From positions 638,525 to 702,524 of the forward strand of contig OZ025668.1 in the NCBI GenBank assembly GCA_964019335.1: DNA of 64,000 nucleotides, given 5' to 3'. The stretch comes from Diplonema japonicum. Its lineage: Eukaryota; Euglenozoa; Diplonemea; Diplonemida; Diplonemidae. The position numbers were made by a program, and so were the translations under genes. The notes below the pieces were generated by a model. It saw only the letters and a program-made list of their open reading frames with translations, had not been told where the DNA came from and ran no database searches. Of the stretch, positions 1 through 9,154 are shown one piece after another (positions within the stretch are counted from its first letter, which is position 1; every line of letters starts with the position of its first letter).

Positions 1-42
<42 letters not shown>

Positions 43-345
43 GGTGGACGTTTGAGCGTGCACCGTGCGGAACAAAAAAAATTTTTACTTTTTCTTTTTT
101 TTTTTTTTTTCTTTTTGTGGTTTTTTTTTTTTTTTTTTTTTTTTTTTTGTGCTTTTTTTTTTTTTTTTTGTTCGTTCCTTCTTGGTTTCTCTTTTTTGTT
201 TTTTCTCGCTTTTTTTTTTTTTTTTTTTTTCCTTCACTTCTTTTCTCACCCGATGTTAATGTGGTTAACGCGAGGGGAGAAAAAAATAAAGCGTATGCAG
301 GAATGTCGTGGGGGGGGGGGGGGGGGGGATGCTTCACCTTTTCAC
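1..345. repeat. Homopolymer-rich flank
   Basis: The window opens with a 41-nt poly(A) run. From about 76 to 231 there are several poly(T) blocks broken by a few bases, and a run of about 18 G at 311-328, ending 18 nt beyond the stop of the minus-strand gene at 346. The reading frames here are runs of Phe or Lys codons and are not credible genes. I see no RNA gene. Confidence 0.8.
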
Positions 346-897
346 CTACATATAATAGCAGGAAAGGAACTCAATGGTAGGATACCCCGAGTAGGGCTCA
401 TCCTCTGAGGACACAGTAGATGAGGACTCCTCTAGATCAGAGTGTTCCGGCGTGGCAAAGGAAGGAAGGGGTGTAGCATTGGAAGGGCAAGGCGCTGAGA
501 TGTAAGGGTAGCAAACAGTGATCAAATACTTGACGATGTCATTAAGAACAGGGTGGGCTCCGTTAATGTCGAAGTGCAAAGTAGCACAGGCCGTATCAAT
601 CATACTGGGCACGTCACTGGCTGTGAGTGCCCTGCCACACATCTTGCTGATCTCTGAGGCAACCATGTCGCCACCTCCTTCCTTCTCGATTTCCTTGAAC
701 GCTGTCTTCAGCCCCTGGACAAGCGTCTTCTTATCCTTCAGCATCAGGTTTGGCATCACTCCCAGCACACCTGCGTAGTGGTCCTCCAGGTGGCCGTAGA
801 TACAGTCCACAAAGGTACAAGTCCTCTTCATAACAAACCTGCACCACCTCGAGATCGGGGCCTGTGGGCTGGTCGTGGTCTGCTCCGTGATTGTCAT
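346..897 (-). CDS. Hypothetical 183-residue protein
   Basis: This single open frame starts at an ATG at 897 and ends in TAG at 346. I do not recognise the family. The first 130 residues look helical and compact, with Cys at about residues 19, 27 and 31. The tail from about 140 is Ser/Glu/Pro-rich and probably disordered. There is no signal peptide or membrane segment. A poly(T) run at 908-948 (poly(A) on the coding strand) sits 11 nt upstream of the ATG, and a G-run lies just past the stop. A 40-nt GT-AG segment near the 3' end would only read into poly-proline, so I kept the unspliced form. Frame length and position in the minus-strand array support a real gene; function is unknown. Confidence 0.55.
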   Translation of the reverse strand: MTITEQTTTSPQAPISRWCRFVMKRTCTFVDCIYGHLEDHYAGVLGVMPNLMLKDKKTLVQGLKTAFKEIEKEGGGDMVASEISKMCGRALTASDVPSMIDTACATLHFDINGAHPVLNDIVKYLITVCYPYISAPCPSNATPLPSFATPEHSDLEESSSTVSSEDEPYSGYPTIEFLSCYYM

Positions 898-908
898 TTT
901 GTTAAAGT

Positions 909-949
<41 letters not shown>

Positions 950-1274
950 AATTAAAATACGGGAAGCAGCTGTGTGAGTGATGTTGGGATGAAGAAAAAA
1001 TAAAAGAGAGAGAAGAGAGAGTTTTTTTTTTCCCCAACACCGCTTATCTGCAGGAGAGGGGAAAAAAGGGGGGGAGACAGAGCAGCTATATTGTGGTAGT
1101 TGTTCGTTGTCTCGAAAGGAGGGATCACACTGCTTACTTTTTTTTCCATTCTTTTTTTTTTTTTTTTTAAATTTAACTTGCACATTGTCTTTCTTGTAGC
1201 ATTTTTCTTCATAAAACGTTTGTTCCAATGGCCTCCTTCTCGCTGTGGTGCCCACTCTTCCTTCTCTCCCCTCA
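898..1274. repeat. Intergenic spacer with long poly(T) run
   Basis: This spacer between the first gene and the thiolase gene holds a 41-nt poly(T) run (908-948) and shorter T-runs near 1022 and 1138-1168. Frames across it are lysine/phenylalanine runs. I see no gene or RNA. Confidence 0.75.
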
Positions 1275-2492
1275 TCACAGCTTTGAAGAGGGTTCGGAGA
1301 CGCGCTCGATGATAGTGGCGTTAGCTGTGCCGCCTCCCTCGCAGATGGCCTGGATGCCGTACCTGCCGCCTGTCCTCTCGAGGGCGTTGACGAGGGTGGT
1401 CATGCAGCGGGTGCCTGTGGAGCCGAGGGCGTGGCCGAGGGCGATGGCGCCGCCGTTGACGTTGAGCTTCGCGGGGTCGCCCTTGAGGGCCTTCAGCCAG
1501 GCGACGGGGACCGGGGCGAAGGCCTCGTTCACCTCGTACAGGTCCATGTCGTTGATGGTGAGGCCGCTCTTCGCGAGCGCCGTCTGCGACGCCGGGATGG
1601 GCCCCTCCAGCATGACGATCGGGTCGCTCCCCGCGAGGGCCAGCGTCACGATCTTCGCCCGCGGTTTCAACCCGTACTTCGCGAGCGCCTTCTCGTTGCA
1701 GACCAGGACCGCGGACGCCGCGTCCGTGATCTGGCTGCTCGTCGCCGCCGTCACCATCCCCCCGGGAGCCAGCACCTTCAGCTTCTGCAGCGCCTCCACC
1801 GTCGAGGTCGGGCGAATCCCCTCGTCCTTGTCCACCACCACCTTCTCCCCCGTCTTCGGGTTCGTCCCCAGCACCGGCACGATCTCCCTCTTGAAGGCTC
1901 CCTCCGCCGTCGCCCGCGCCGCCTTCTGGTGGCTCGCCGCCCCGAACGCGTCCAGCTCCGCCCTCTCCAACCCGTACTTCTTCCCCAGAAGCTCCGCTCC
2001 CCCGAACTGCGACGGCATCGTCATCTTCCCATCCTTCGAGTAGGTCCCCTGGAACCCCTCCGAGGCGAAAGGGTTCCCCCTCTTCGCCTTCAGCCCGTCC
2101 GCGATGTTCGACCCGATCGGCACCAACGACATCACCTCCACCCCCGCCGCGATCACCACGTCCTGCGTCCCGCTCATCACGGCCTGCGCCGCGAAGTGCA
2201 GCGCCTGCTGCGAGCTCCCGCACTGCCTGTCCACCGTCGTCCCAGGAACAGTCTCAGGAAGCACCTTGCTCGACAGCACCATCGTCCGCCCGATGTTCCC
2301 CGCCTGCGACCCGATCTGGCTCACACACCCCACCACCACGTCGTCCACAGCAGCAGGCGGCACCCCGGAGCGCATCACAACCTCGTCCAGCACCTTCGCC
2401 CCCAGGTCCGCAGGGTGCCACCCGGACAGCTGACCCTTCTTCTTCCCCCCTGCAGTCCGCACGCACTCAACAATGTAGGCTGTGTGGGGCAT
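1275..2492 (-). CDS. Peroxisomal acetyl-CoA acyltransferase (thiolase)
   Basis: This 405-residue protein is of normal thiolase length. The nucleophile is Cys91 in DRQCGSSQQ, the base His354 in IALGHALGSTGTR, and the second active Cys384 in CEGGGTANA. The reaction is condensation of two acetyl-CoA, or thiolytic cleavage of 3-ketoacyl-CoA. The last three residues are SKL, the classical PTS1 signal, so a peroxisome-like organelle is the likely site. The motifs fit the acetyl-CoA C-acetyltransferase / FadA-like branch, but biosynthetic and degradative thiolases cannot be separated by eye. The gene has no intron. It is visibly richer in G+C than its neighbours, so long mirror frames appear on the plus strand. 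That may reflect strong codon bias from high expression or acquisition from bacteria. Confidence 0.95.
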   Translation of the reverse strand: MPHTAYIVECVRTAGGKKKGQLSGWHPADLGAKVLDEVVMRSGVPPAAVDDVVVGCVSQIGSQAGNIGRTMVLSSKVLPETVPGTTVDRQCGSSQQALHFAAQAVMSGTQDVVIAAGVEVMSLVPIGSNIADGLKAKRGNPFASEGFQGTYSKDGKMTMPSQFGGAELLGKKYGLERAELDAFGAASHQKAARATAEGAFKREIVPVLGTNPKTGEKVVVDKDEGIRPTSTVEALQKLKVLAPGGMVTAATSSQITDAASAVLVCNEKALAKYGLKPRAKIVTLALAGSDPIVMLEGPIPASQTALAKSGLTINDMDLYEVNEAFAPVPVAWLKALKGDPAKLNVNGGAIALGHALGSTGTRCMTTLVNALERTGGRYGIQAICEGGGTANATIIERVSEPSSKL

Positions 2493-2587
2493 GTTGTGTC
2501 GTGTTAGTTAGCTGGTGACAGTTAGCGGTGAGATAGGAAGGCAAAGAAAAGGCAAGCTTAAAGTTGGTTCAAGTTCACTGTTTTACT

Positions 2588-2618
<31 letters not shown>

Positions 2619-3289
2619 TGAGTTCTCCAGACGCAGGAACTGAGCAGCACCACCACCTGGACTGGCTGCCAAGGAACAGTCTACAGAATGAAAAAAGAAT
2701 GAAGAAACGAATGAAGAGAAGAATGAAGAGAAGAATGAAGAGAAGAATACAACAAAGGAAAAAGAGAGAACAAAACCATCCACCCGGCCCATATAAATTA
2801 TCGCAGGGCACAATAGCGAATAAGAGAAAGACAGCAGAGCACGTGAAGTGAGTGCTCGAGCAAGACGGGGTGCAACAGTCGCAAATTAGTTTCTTGGTAA
2901 AAAGAATTTCTCGCAGCTTGAAACACATCAACATTTCTTTCTTTCTTCGGTTTCGTTTGGTAAAAGGAAAACACTAAACTAGAACTGTACTGAACTGAGC
3001 TAAAATGTGGTGGGAAATGGGGAGTTATTCTTTAGTATTCACCCCCGCCTCCCATTTTTCAAACGGTTGCCCTTTTAGATTTTTTTTTTTTTCTCTCGCA
3101 CAGTGGCCTCCCTTTACTGTAACAACAAGTGGTTATTTTATTCAACAAAGGAGAAGAACCATATTTCAGGTCCAAAAAAAAAAATCGTTAAAACTTGTTT
3201 CTTTTTTTTTAACGGGGGTGGGGTGGTGTAGGGTGGTGAGAAGCGTTTGCATCCCATCGAGGGGCCAGAAGAAACCCACCATCGCACTT
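2493..3289. repeat. Intergenic spacer with poly(T) and a GAAGAATGAAGA-type tandem repeat
   Basis: There is a T-run at 2592-2618 and a purine-rich tandem tract at about 2690-2750, built on a 12-13-nt unit related to AGAATGAAGAGA (four to five copies). The rest is AT-rich with short T-runs and no convincing coding frame on either strand. Confidence 0.65.
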
Positions 3290-5239
3290 CTAAACATTGA
3301 TACAGGACCGTATCTCCTCGACAGGCATACCCAGTTCCTGAAAGGCAGAGGCCTTCTGGGAGAGGAGGGTCTTGAGGTGTGGGCGTATATTCGAATCTTC
3401 GTCCTTCATGATGGTGCCATGCTTCGATTGAGAAAGGACATAGGCCACGAGTGCAGGGACATAGGAAGGGTCGTACTCCGGTAGCTGTATGCTGGGGTCT
3501 GTGATGTCGCCAGCAAGGCCTAAGGGGCAGTACGAACTGTCGCCACCAATGTCGTACTGCTTGTCGTGGATGAAGGTGTGCCTCATCGTTGTGAACAAGA
3601 GAAGGTATCTACAGAGCTGCGTCAGGTTCTCGATGTTCTTTGCTCTGTTCTCAGGAGTGATGGTTTGGTCAGTCGTGATGGGCGACACCGCCGCCTGCTG
3701 CCCCAGCTTGTTCACCCCTCTTGGTGATGTTGTTTTGTTCAACTCATTCTCATCCTGCCACCCCTCCCCTGGCTCCTTGTACGCCACGCTGTTCAGCACT
3801 AGCTCGTCGGAGAACATCTTGACCTCCGCCCACTCTCGCTCGATCCCATCCTGGTGCTCTTTAATATAACACTCCACATATTCCCCCGCAATTTCCCAGA
3901 ATAAACACTGCAGCCTTGCGAACTTGTGTCCCTCGTATATCGGGTCCCTTGGGGAGAACCCATGCCAGTTCAGCTCCCCGAATGCACGATGGATCATGTC
4001 ATGACACGCGCCAGGTGCTGGGGGAGCATGCTCCCTGAAGATCCCTGTATCGTTGGTAAGGGTGGCGTCCGCGATCTTGTTGATGCTCACAGTGCCCTGT
4101 TTGTGTGGCGAGAGGAGCGCGAAGATGGGGTTCAGCCTCACATGCTTGAAGAAGGGCACCACATATTGCTCGATGTTGAAGTGGCACGTCCCGAGGTGCG
4201 TCACAATCTGCCCGACCATCAAGTAACTTGTTCTGAATAGTAGCTTCACTCTGCCCCACATGTCGCTGTCGCCGTCTGCTGTGTGCACTTCCGGTTCCTT
4301 CGCGTACATCGCATCGGGACTTGATTGGAAGCCTCCTACCCGCTTTGTGATGTGCACCTCCTCCAGTGTGAAGGCACCTCCTGCCAGTTTGAAGTATCCT
4401 GCAACGTTGGGTCCCCAGAATCCATCGACACTTACACCCTCGTACGCGAACTCGGCGCAATACCTACCCGAAGCGTCTTTCTTCAGCAGGACCGGGTTGA
4501 AACCGTTGAGCACCAGCTCCCCGTGGAAGGTGTCCGACGTAGTGGAGCCAGGTTGGGCTGCCTCCATCTTCATGGTGTAGTTCTCAGGTAGGCCACCCAA
4601 GGTTGACCCGAGCTTTTTAAGCACCGTGACGACGTTGCCCATGTCGGTGTCCTGCACAAGCTCGTCGCCGGGCCCGTGGTCTGCCCTTGGTGTCGGCCAT
4701 TCACTTCTGTCAGCGTACTCCCACAGGTGTGCCTTCACGTCGCCCACGTTGACGTTGTCGGTGACATTGTGCATCGTCGTCACCGTCTTTGGAGCTTTGG
4801 AGAAGCGTTGGACCAGCACCCCTTCTCTGGTGTACCTTGTCTTCGGGAGGAAGGCCTCTATCTTGAGGTCCGGTTTGTCCAGAAGCCCTGCTGAGGAGGG
4901 GTCGTAAGTCAAGCAAAAGTTCCCGTCACTGTCCGTGACACCCTCCCCCAGCCTGTCGTCCAAGACGAGGTCATCGTCAAACAGCTTCAGCTTCAAGTTA
5001 CCTATGGGCTTGCCTGCTAAATCGACGACCCTCCCCTGCACAGACTGCTGCTTCTTCCCCTCCCTTATCACTTCTGACGCAGACGCCACCACTATGGCGG
5101 GGTTTGAAAAGTTCTGTTTGCCGCCAGGAGGCTGGGGCTGATTCTCCTTCGGAGGCTTTGCTGCTGGTTGCTGTTGCTTTTTTGTGTCTTTTTCCGGCGG
5201 TTGCTGCTGTTGCCCTTGCTTGCCACAAGCTCCACCCAT
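3290..5239 (-). CDS. Lipoxygenase-family protein with non-PLAT N-terminus
   Basis: The frame is open further upstream, but the first ATG is at 5239, giving 649 residues. The catalytic half has the lipoxygenase iron-ligand layout: His348 and His353 (HLGTCH, H-x4-H), then His554 with His558 at the fourth-ligand place (H-x3-H; Asn is commoner there), a QYD block after it, and the C-terminal carboxylate (Val649; Ile is usual). The stretch PIFALLSPH (371-379) and an NGFNPV motif near 245 also match the family. Residues about 66-150 look like a transthyretin/dioxygenase-N-type beta domain instead of the usual PLAT domain. The start MGGACG fits N-myristoylation at Gly2 and palmitoylation at Cys5, so membrane attachment is likely. 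A Gln/Pro-rich linker follows. The expected role is peroxidation of polyunsaturated fatty acids. The substitutions leave activity to be shown. Confidence 0.85.
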   Translation of the reverse strand: MGGACGKQGQQQQPPEKDTKKQQQPAAKPPKENQPQPPGGKQNFSNPAIVVASASEVIREGKKQQSVQGRVVDLAGKPIGNLKLKLFDDDLVLDDRLGEGVTDSDGNFCLTYDPSSAGLLDKPDLKIEAFLPKTRYTREGVLVQRFSKAPKTVTTMHNVTDNVNVGDVKAHLWEYADRSEWPTPRADHGPGDELVQDTDMGNVVTVLKKLGSTLGGLPENYTMKMEAAQPGSTTSDTFHGELVLNGFNPVLLKKDASGRYCAEFAYEGVSVDGFWGPNVAGYFKLAGGAFTLEEVHITKRVGGFQSSPDAMYAKEPEVHTADGDSDMWGRVKLLFRTSYLMVGQIVTHLGTCHFNIEQYVVPFFKHVRLNPIFALLSPHKQGTVSINKIADATLTNDTGIFREHAPPAPGACHDMIHRAFGELNWHGFSPRDPIYEGHKFARLQCLFWEIAGEYVECYIKEHQDGIEREWAEVKMFSDELVLNSVAYKEPGEGWQDENELNKTTSPRGVNKLGQQAAVSPITTDQTITPENRAKNIENLTQLCRYLLLFTTMRHTFIHDKQYDIGGDSSYCPLGLAGDITDPSIQLPEYDPSYVPALVAYVLSQSKHGTIMKDEDSNIRPHLKTLLSQKASAFQELGMPVEEIRSCINV

Positions 5240-5316
5240 CTCAAAAGGGATGCCTGTTTCTCTAAGTGAGTAACTGACCAACGTGTAAAAAATATTATAA
5301 AAAGAAGTAAAAAATA

Positions 5317-6201
5317 CTATTTCTTTATCGCAATGCTACCAACCCCCTCATCGCTACTCTCGCTTGCCTCTCGATCCTTTACCTTCAACATTTTTTCGAA
5401 CGCGTCTTTGCTTGTCGTGTGTTTGGGTGTTGGTTGTGCAGCTACAGGTGCATCTGCTGCTCGGCTTCTCTTCACATCACTGAGAGGCTCTTCACAAAAA
5501 AGCTGCCTTTTAGTAGAAGGTGCACTAGAGACGAAGGGGACAGGGACGGAGGCAGGGGCAGATACGACAACCTTCTTTGGAGGTTCCTGAGAAGCTTTTG
5601 AGGTGATCAACGGTGCTGTGAAGACAGCACGGAGATACTCGATCTTGCCAGTGCCAATGCCGGGTATGCCGGCTAGGGACTTGGCTGGCGTTTCAGTGAG
5701 TGTGGCGATGTTGTTGTAGGTGGCAAGGAGCGTCTCTGCATCCTTCTTGCGGAGGGGCTTCATGTGTGCTGTAAGAATACTTACAGGGGTTTCATCCTGT
5801 CCCTGATCCTGCCATTTCTTGAGCTTCTCCCGGTGATGGGTCTTCTTCCTAATTCCCTCTATCCACCTCGCGCACTCAGCGAAGTCCCACGCCACTAGCA
5901 GCCTCAGGCCGTACCGGAAGCACAGCTTGTTGATTTCTTCCATGCCCCCCATCCCCGATTCGTCCTTTGCATCGTACATGCACACAAGGCATCCCTGCCC
6001 CCCTCCAGCCACACTGCGTAGCTTCCCCTCTAGGTACCCACTCTTCGTCATGTGGTACCTCACTGTCACGAACAGCACCCCTGTACCAGCACTCGCTACG
6101 TAGTAGTCCCAGTTCATCGGGTGGTCCCGTTGGATAGGTTGAGACAAACTCTTCAACAAAGGGTTCCCATTCTGACTGGGGCTGGCCTGCACCAACGACA
6201 T
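5317..6201 (-). CDS. ERCC1: ERCC1/Rad10 DNA-repair nuclease subunit
   Basis: This 294-residue protein has the ERCC1 central domain at about 12-115: NPLLK near the start, then the strand-helix pattern with DYYVASAGTGVLFVTVRYH and a VAWDFAECARWIE segment in the place of the family's LAWSPEEAGRYLE. A tandem helix-hairpin-helix region follows at about 145-205, with the hairpin IPGIGTGKIEYL. ERCC1 pairs with XPF to cut 5' of lesions in nucleotide excision repair and in cross-link repair. The C-terminal 85 residues are a low-complexity, basic/serine-rich tail not seen in the short animal proteins. The central domain is not a nuclease itself; catalysis would come from XPF, which is not in the window. 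It lies 77 nt from the lipoxygenase start, with no intron. Confidence 0.92.
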   Translation of the reverse strand: MSLVQASPSQNGNPLLKSLSQPIQRDHPMNWDYYVASAGTGVLFVTVRYHMTKSGYLEGKLRSVAGGGQGCLVCMYDAKDESGMGGMEEINKLCFRYGLRLLVAWDFAECARWIEGIRKKTHHREKLKKWQDQGQDETPVSILTAHMKPLRKKDAETLLATYNNIATLTETPAKSLAGIPGIGTGKIEYLRAVFTAPLITSKASQEPPKKVVVSAPASVPVPFVSSAPSTKRQLFCEEPLSDVKRSRAADAPVAAQPTPKHTTSKDAFEKMLKVKDREASESSDEGVGSIAIKK

Positions 6202-6434
6202 GTGCCCTCTGGCTTCCCCCTTTTAGTATAGTGCTACAATCGGACAGAAGGGAACTTGGAGGTGCGGCGAGAAGTTGTGCTCCACACTGCACGGCTGGTG
6301 GGTCCCATTAACGAACGACTTTGCTCTTGCAAAAAAAAAATGAAAAAGGAGCCACTCCAAAGAACGAACACTGAAGGAAAGTAACTCTTGGAGAAGAAAG
6401 AAAAGACTAAAAAAAAAATGCAATATGGTGTTGC

Positions 6435-6766
6435 TCATTCTGGTGTGTCTTTGACTGGATCGCGAGCGATTACGAGCGTATGGCCTGCGTGTGTGTGTGT
6501 GTAAAGGAAGTCGTACCATGTTCTTTTCTAAGGAATATTGTTCGCTGGTCCGTGGAGATGCACACCACCCCTGGTTCCCTATTAGGAGCCAGGCTCGCCG
6601 CTGCCGTAGCCAAACTACTCATCATTTCCTCCTTTCCGATGGGCCCCATGCCCGCCCGATTCTTTCTTGCAAGCAGCAGCCCGCAAGGGTCCACCAACGC
6701 CGCCCCCTGCACGCTCGCGTCGGAGGTAATAATATTCTGCAGCGAATCCTTCAACCCTGACTCCAT
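6435..6766 (-). CDS. LAMTOR5: LAMTOR5 (HBXIP) Ragulator subunit, one intron
   Basis: Two exons (6517-6766 and 6435-6484) are joined across a 32-nt intron (6485-6516, GTACG...CGCAG), giving 99 residues. Unspliced, the frame runs into THTHTQ junk; splicing restores the family ending KEHGHTLVIARDP, matching the KHDGITVAVHK end of animal LAMTOR5. The start at 6766 (MESGLKDSL) matches the family N-terminus; upstream codons are hydrophobic noise. The fold is a small roadblock-like alpha/beta domain, with VQGAALVDPCGLLL as the first hairpin and GVVCIS as a core strand. Ragulator anchors Rag GTPases and mTORC1 to lysosome-like membranes. This is one of the clearest proofs of ultra-short introns in the window. 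Confidence 0.88.
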
Positions 6767-6945
6767 CTTGTGTCCTGCGGTGGTGGTAAAGGGATAGCAA
6801 CAACTCAACAAGTATTTTAGAAAGAAAAACAAAAAACGGTTTATAATTTCCTTCCCTTTTTTTTTTGTCTGTTAAAAATAAATAAAGAAAATAAAAGAAA
6901 AAAACACTACACCCTGCCCCCCGCCTCGTATGGTGTAAAGTGCTG

Positions 6946-7773
6946 CTACATGTCGACAGCCAACTGCCGCCTCACTTCGCTCATGACGCAGTGGAGGACT
7001 TTGCTGAAGCTGTCCTCTGAGGACGTGGCACGGGGTATTGGCATAAGTGCGGGTTTTGTCTCGCGTTTAAATTCGCTTTTCGGTTCGAGCATGGGCATGG
7101 GCATGGGTTCCGGTTCAGCCTTGGCCTTCTTGTGCGGGACGGTGGGGACGTCGTCAGCATCAATATCGATGAAGGTGACTGTGGAGCGGCGGGGTGCGGG
7201 AGGGATGTCGAGGATGCGCTTGCGCACTTTCCGTGGGCTTGGGGTGCATGGCAGCGGTTGGGCAACTGGGGTGGGCTGGTCCTCGGGGGCCTGCGGGATG
7301 TCATACCGCCAGAGCTGAGGCTCCGCAGCAGTACGGGTGACGGTTTCCAGTGTTGCCATTCGTTCGCGCGCCTCGTGTGTCGAACGGTCCTTGTTGAGAA
7401 GGTCCCTAGTGGCCTTGTTGATTCTGTAGACAAGCACCTGGCGGGGGTTCTCTGCACTGCGCACGTTGCCCTGCGATAGAACCGTCTTCAGCACACCTTC
7501 TTGCTGAGAGTTCAGTAGCATCACTGTATCCTCGTCCAAGTCGTTGTCCCTTGCGAACACACTCACAGGCGGGCACAGCGGACCGCCATTCGCAGCCACC
7601 ATCCTTGCCTCAAGCATCGCGCTCGGGTTGATCGCATCGGTCAACGTGCCCTTGCTCATCACCCGTCCCCACAGCTTGCTGTCAAGCCATGTTAAAAACC
7701 TGCTCTTGGCGTTCTCGTCAACCGCCTCTAGGAACAGCGCGACATCAGCTGAGAGGGCAGACGGGCTTTCCAT
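6946..7773 (-). CDS. Hypothetical 275-residue protein with nuclear-type tail
   Basis: The start is taken at the ATG at 7773 (MESPSALSA). The frame is open for 500 nt more upstream, but that part is Phe/Lys/Pro noise over homopolymers. Residues 1-150 are mixed alpha and acidic, of unknown family. The second half is Pro-rich and disordered, with basic clusters (RKVRKR, HKKAKAE) that could serve as nuclear signals and a short EPMPMPM repeat. There is no signal peptide or membrane segment, and I detect no intron. Function is unknown. Confidence 0.6.
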   Translation of the reverse strand: MESPSALSADVALFLEAVDENAKSRFLTWLDSKLWGRVMSKGTLTDAINPSAMLEARMVAANGGPLCPPVSVFARDNDLDEDTVMLLNSQQEGVLKTVLSQGNVRSAENPRQVLVYRINKATRDLLNKDRSTHEARERMATLETVTRTAAEPQLWRYDIPQAPEDQPTPVAQPLPCTPSPRKVRKRILDIPPAPRRSTVTFIDIDADDVPTVPHKKAKAEPEPMPMPMLEPKSEFKRETKPALMPIPRATSSEDSFSKVLHCVMSEVRRQLAVDM

Positions 7774-8963
7774 CACCTGGTCGGTCGTGAAGGCAGGTAG
7801 AGAGTTGACGGAAAGAAGAAGGAAAACAGAGCAATGAAGGAGAAAAAAAAGGGGGGGGGATGGACGTTTGTAAAGAAAAAGGGGGGTGGATAAAAAAGCA
7901 GGGGGATAAAAAAAAATGTCGTTGTAAATATATTTTGGCAAAAGAGATGGATAAGACCGGAGGCCGGAGGTGGGGTATTCCTGCGTAAGGGTTACGAATA
8001 GACCCCGCGCCCCTGAGGTGACAGAACTCATTGCAGCATATATTTTCAAATGATGGTACAGAAAAAAAAAAAAAAAAAAAAGAAGAAGAAAGCCCGGTGA
8101 AATGGTCCTTTTTTTATTTATTTTTTTTACAGCTTTCTTATCAAAAAAAAAAAAAAACTTTTGTGTGATGATCATCAAATTGGCATTGTAGAAAGAGGGG
8201 ATGAGAACAAAACGAAGATGAGGGCGGGGGCGGCTTCTTTTTTTTTCTTTTTTGAAGTAACCCAGCACACTCATGCACCTACATCTTATCCAGTAGCAAC
8301 TGTTACATGAAAGATACCTAAAGAAGAAATGTGGTGTAAGTCTGTAGACAGACTAACAAGCCGATACTCTTCTGTTTTAGGGGAAATGAACAAGGAGAGA
8401 GGCTGCAAGAGGGGGGGGGGGGGGGGGGGTAAGGGATAGGAATGGAGGAGACGCCGAGTTCAGCAATCCTACTACACTTATTTAAAAAGAGAAGAAAAAA
8501 TACACCCCCCCCTGCCATTTAAACCCACTTCCTTTCCTACACCACTCCCAATACCCCATGAAAAAAAAAAGAAATTCATGTTTGTTACTTTATTTTTGTT
8601 AAGACTGCACCCAGAATACAAAAAGCTTTTTTTTTTATCCGAACCTCAACCTCTTACCCAATGAAACCCAGAGGAGTGAGGGAGAAAAGAAAAAAAAGGG
8701 GGGGATGAGGGGGGGGGGGGGGGGGGGAAGAGACAAAAAAAACCGCCTGATCCTTTGAAGAGAAGTGCGAGATAAAAAAAAGGGGGTTTTTTGTCAGGTA
8801 TATCACGAGGGGAGGGGACATAAAACCCCATTTCCTGGCCCTCCTGTCTCCCTGAATAAACCTCCTCTTTAGGTAACCCTCCAGTGGCAATCGAAGCGAA
8901 GGGAAAGGGAATAAAAAACACTTGGGGGGGGGGGGGGGGGGGGATCTTATAAATTTACGGCTT
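7774..8963. repeat. Intergenic spacer with G- and A-runs
   Basis: About 1.2 kb hold A-runs (about 8062-8080, 8144-8157), T-runs, and three long G-runs at about 8409-8429, 8709-8727 and 8923-8943. The last lies 21 nt past the stop of the next gene, as the G-run at 311-328 does for the first gene. Frames here are homopolymer artefacts. No tRNA-like cloverleaf was noticed. Confidence 0.65.
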
Positions 8964-9119
8964 TTAAACACCTTCCTCCTTATCATTCGAGCGATAGGCA
9001 TCAATGATATCTTGGACGAAAGTTTGATTTTGCGTTCGGGTGTAGATGGTTTGCGGATTAAGGAAGTCCTGGTTGTCGAAAATGATGCACATGTCAGATC
9101 TGTTGTTGTTGTTGGTAAT

Positions 9120-9154
<35 letters not shown>

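Noticed and set aside
52-408. Phe-rich plus-strand frames at the window start
   Set aside because: Poly(T) translation only.
1431-2507. Long plus-strand frame (358 codons) opposite the thiolase
   Set aside because: It is the mirror of a GC-rich gene, with Arg/His/Pro-rich composition and no family resemblance.
7774-8274. N-terminal extension of the gene at 6946
   Set aside because: The extension is Phe/Pro/Lys noise over homopolymers; the ATG at 7773 is preferred.
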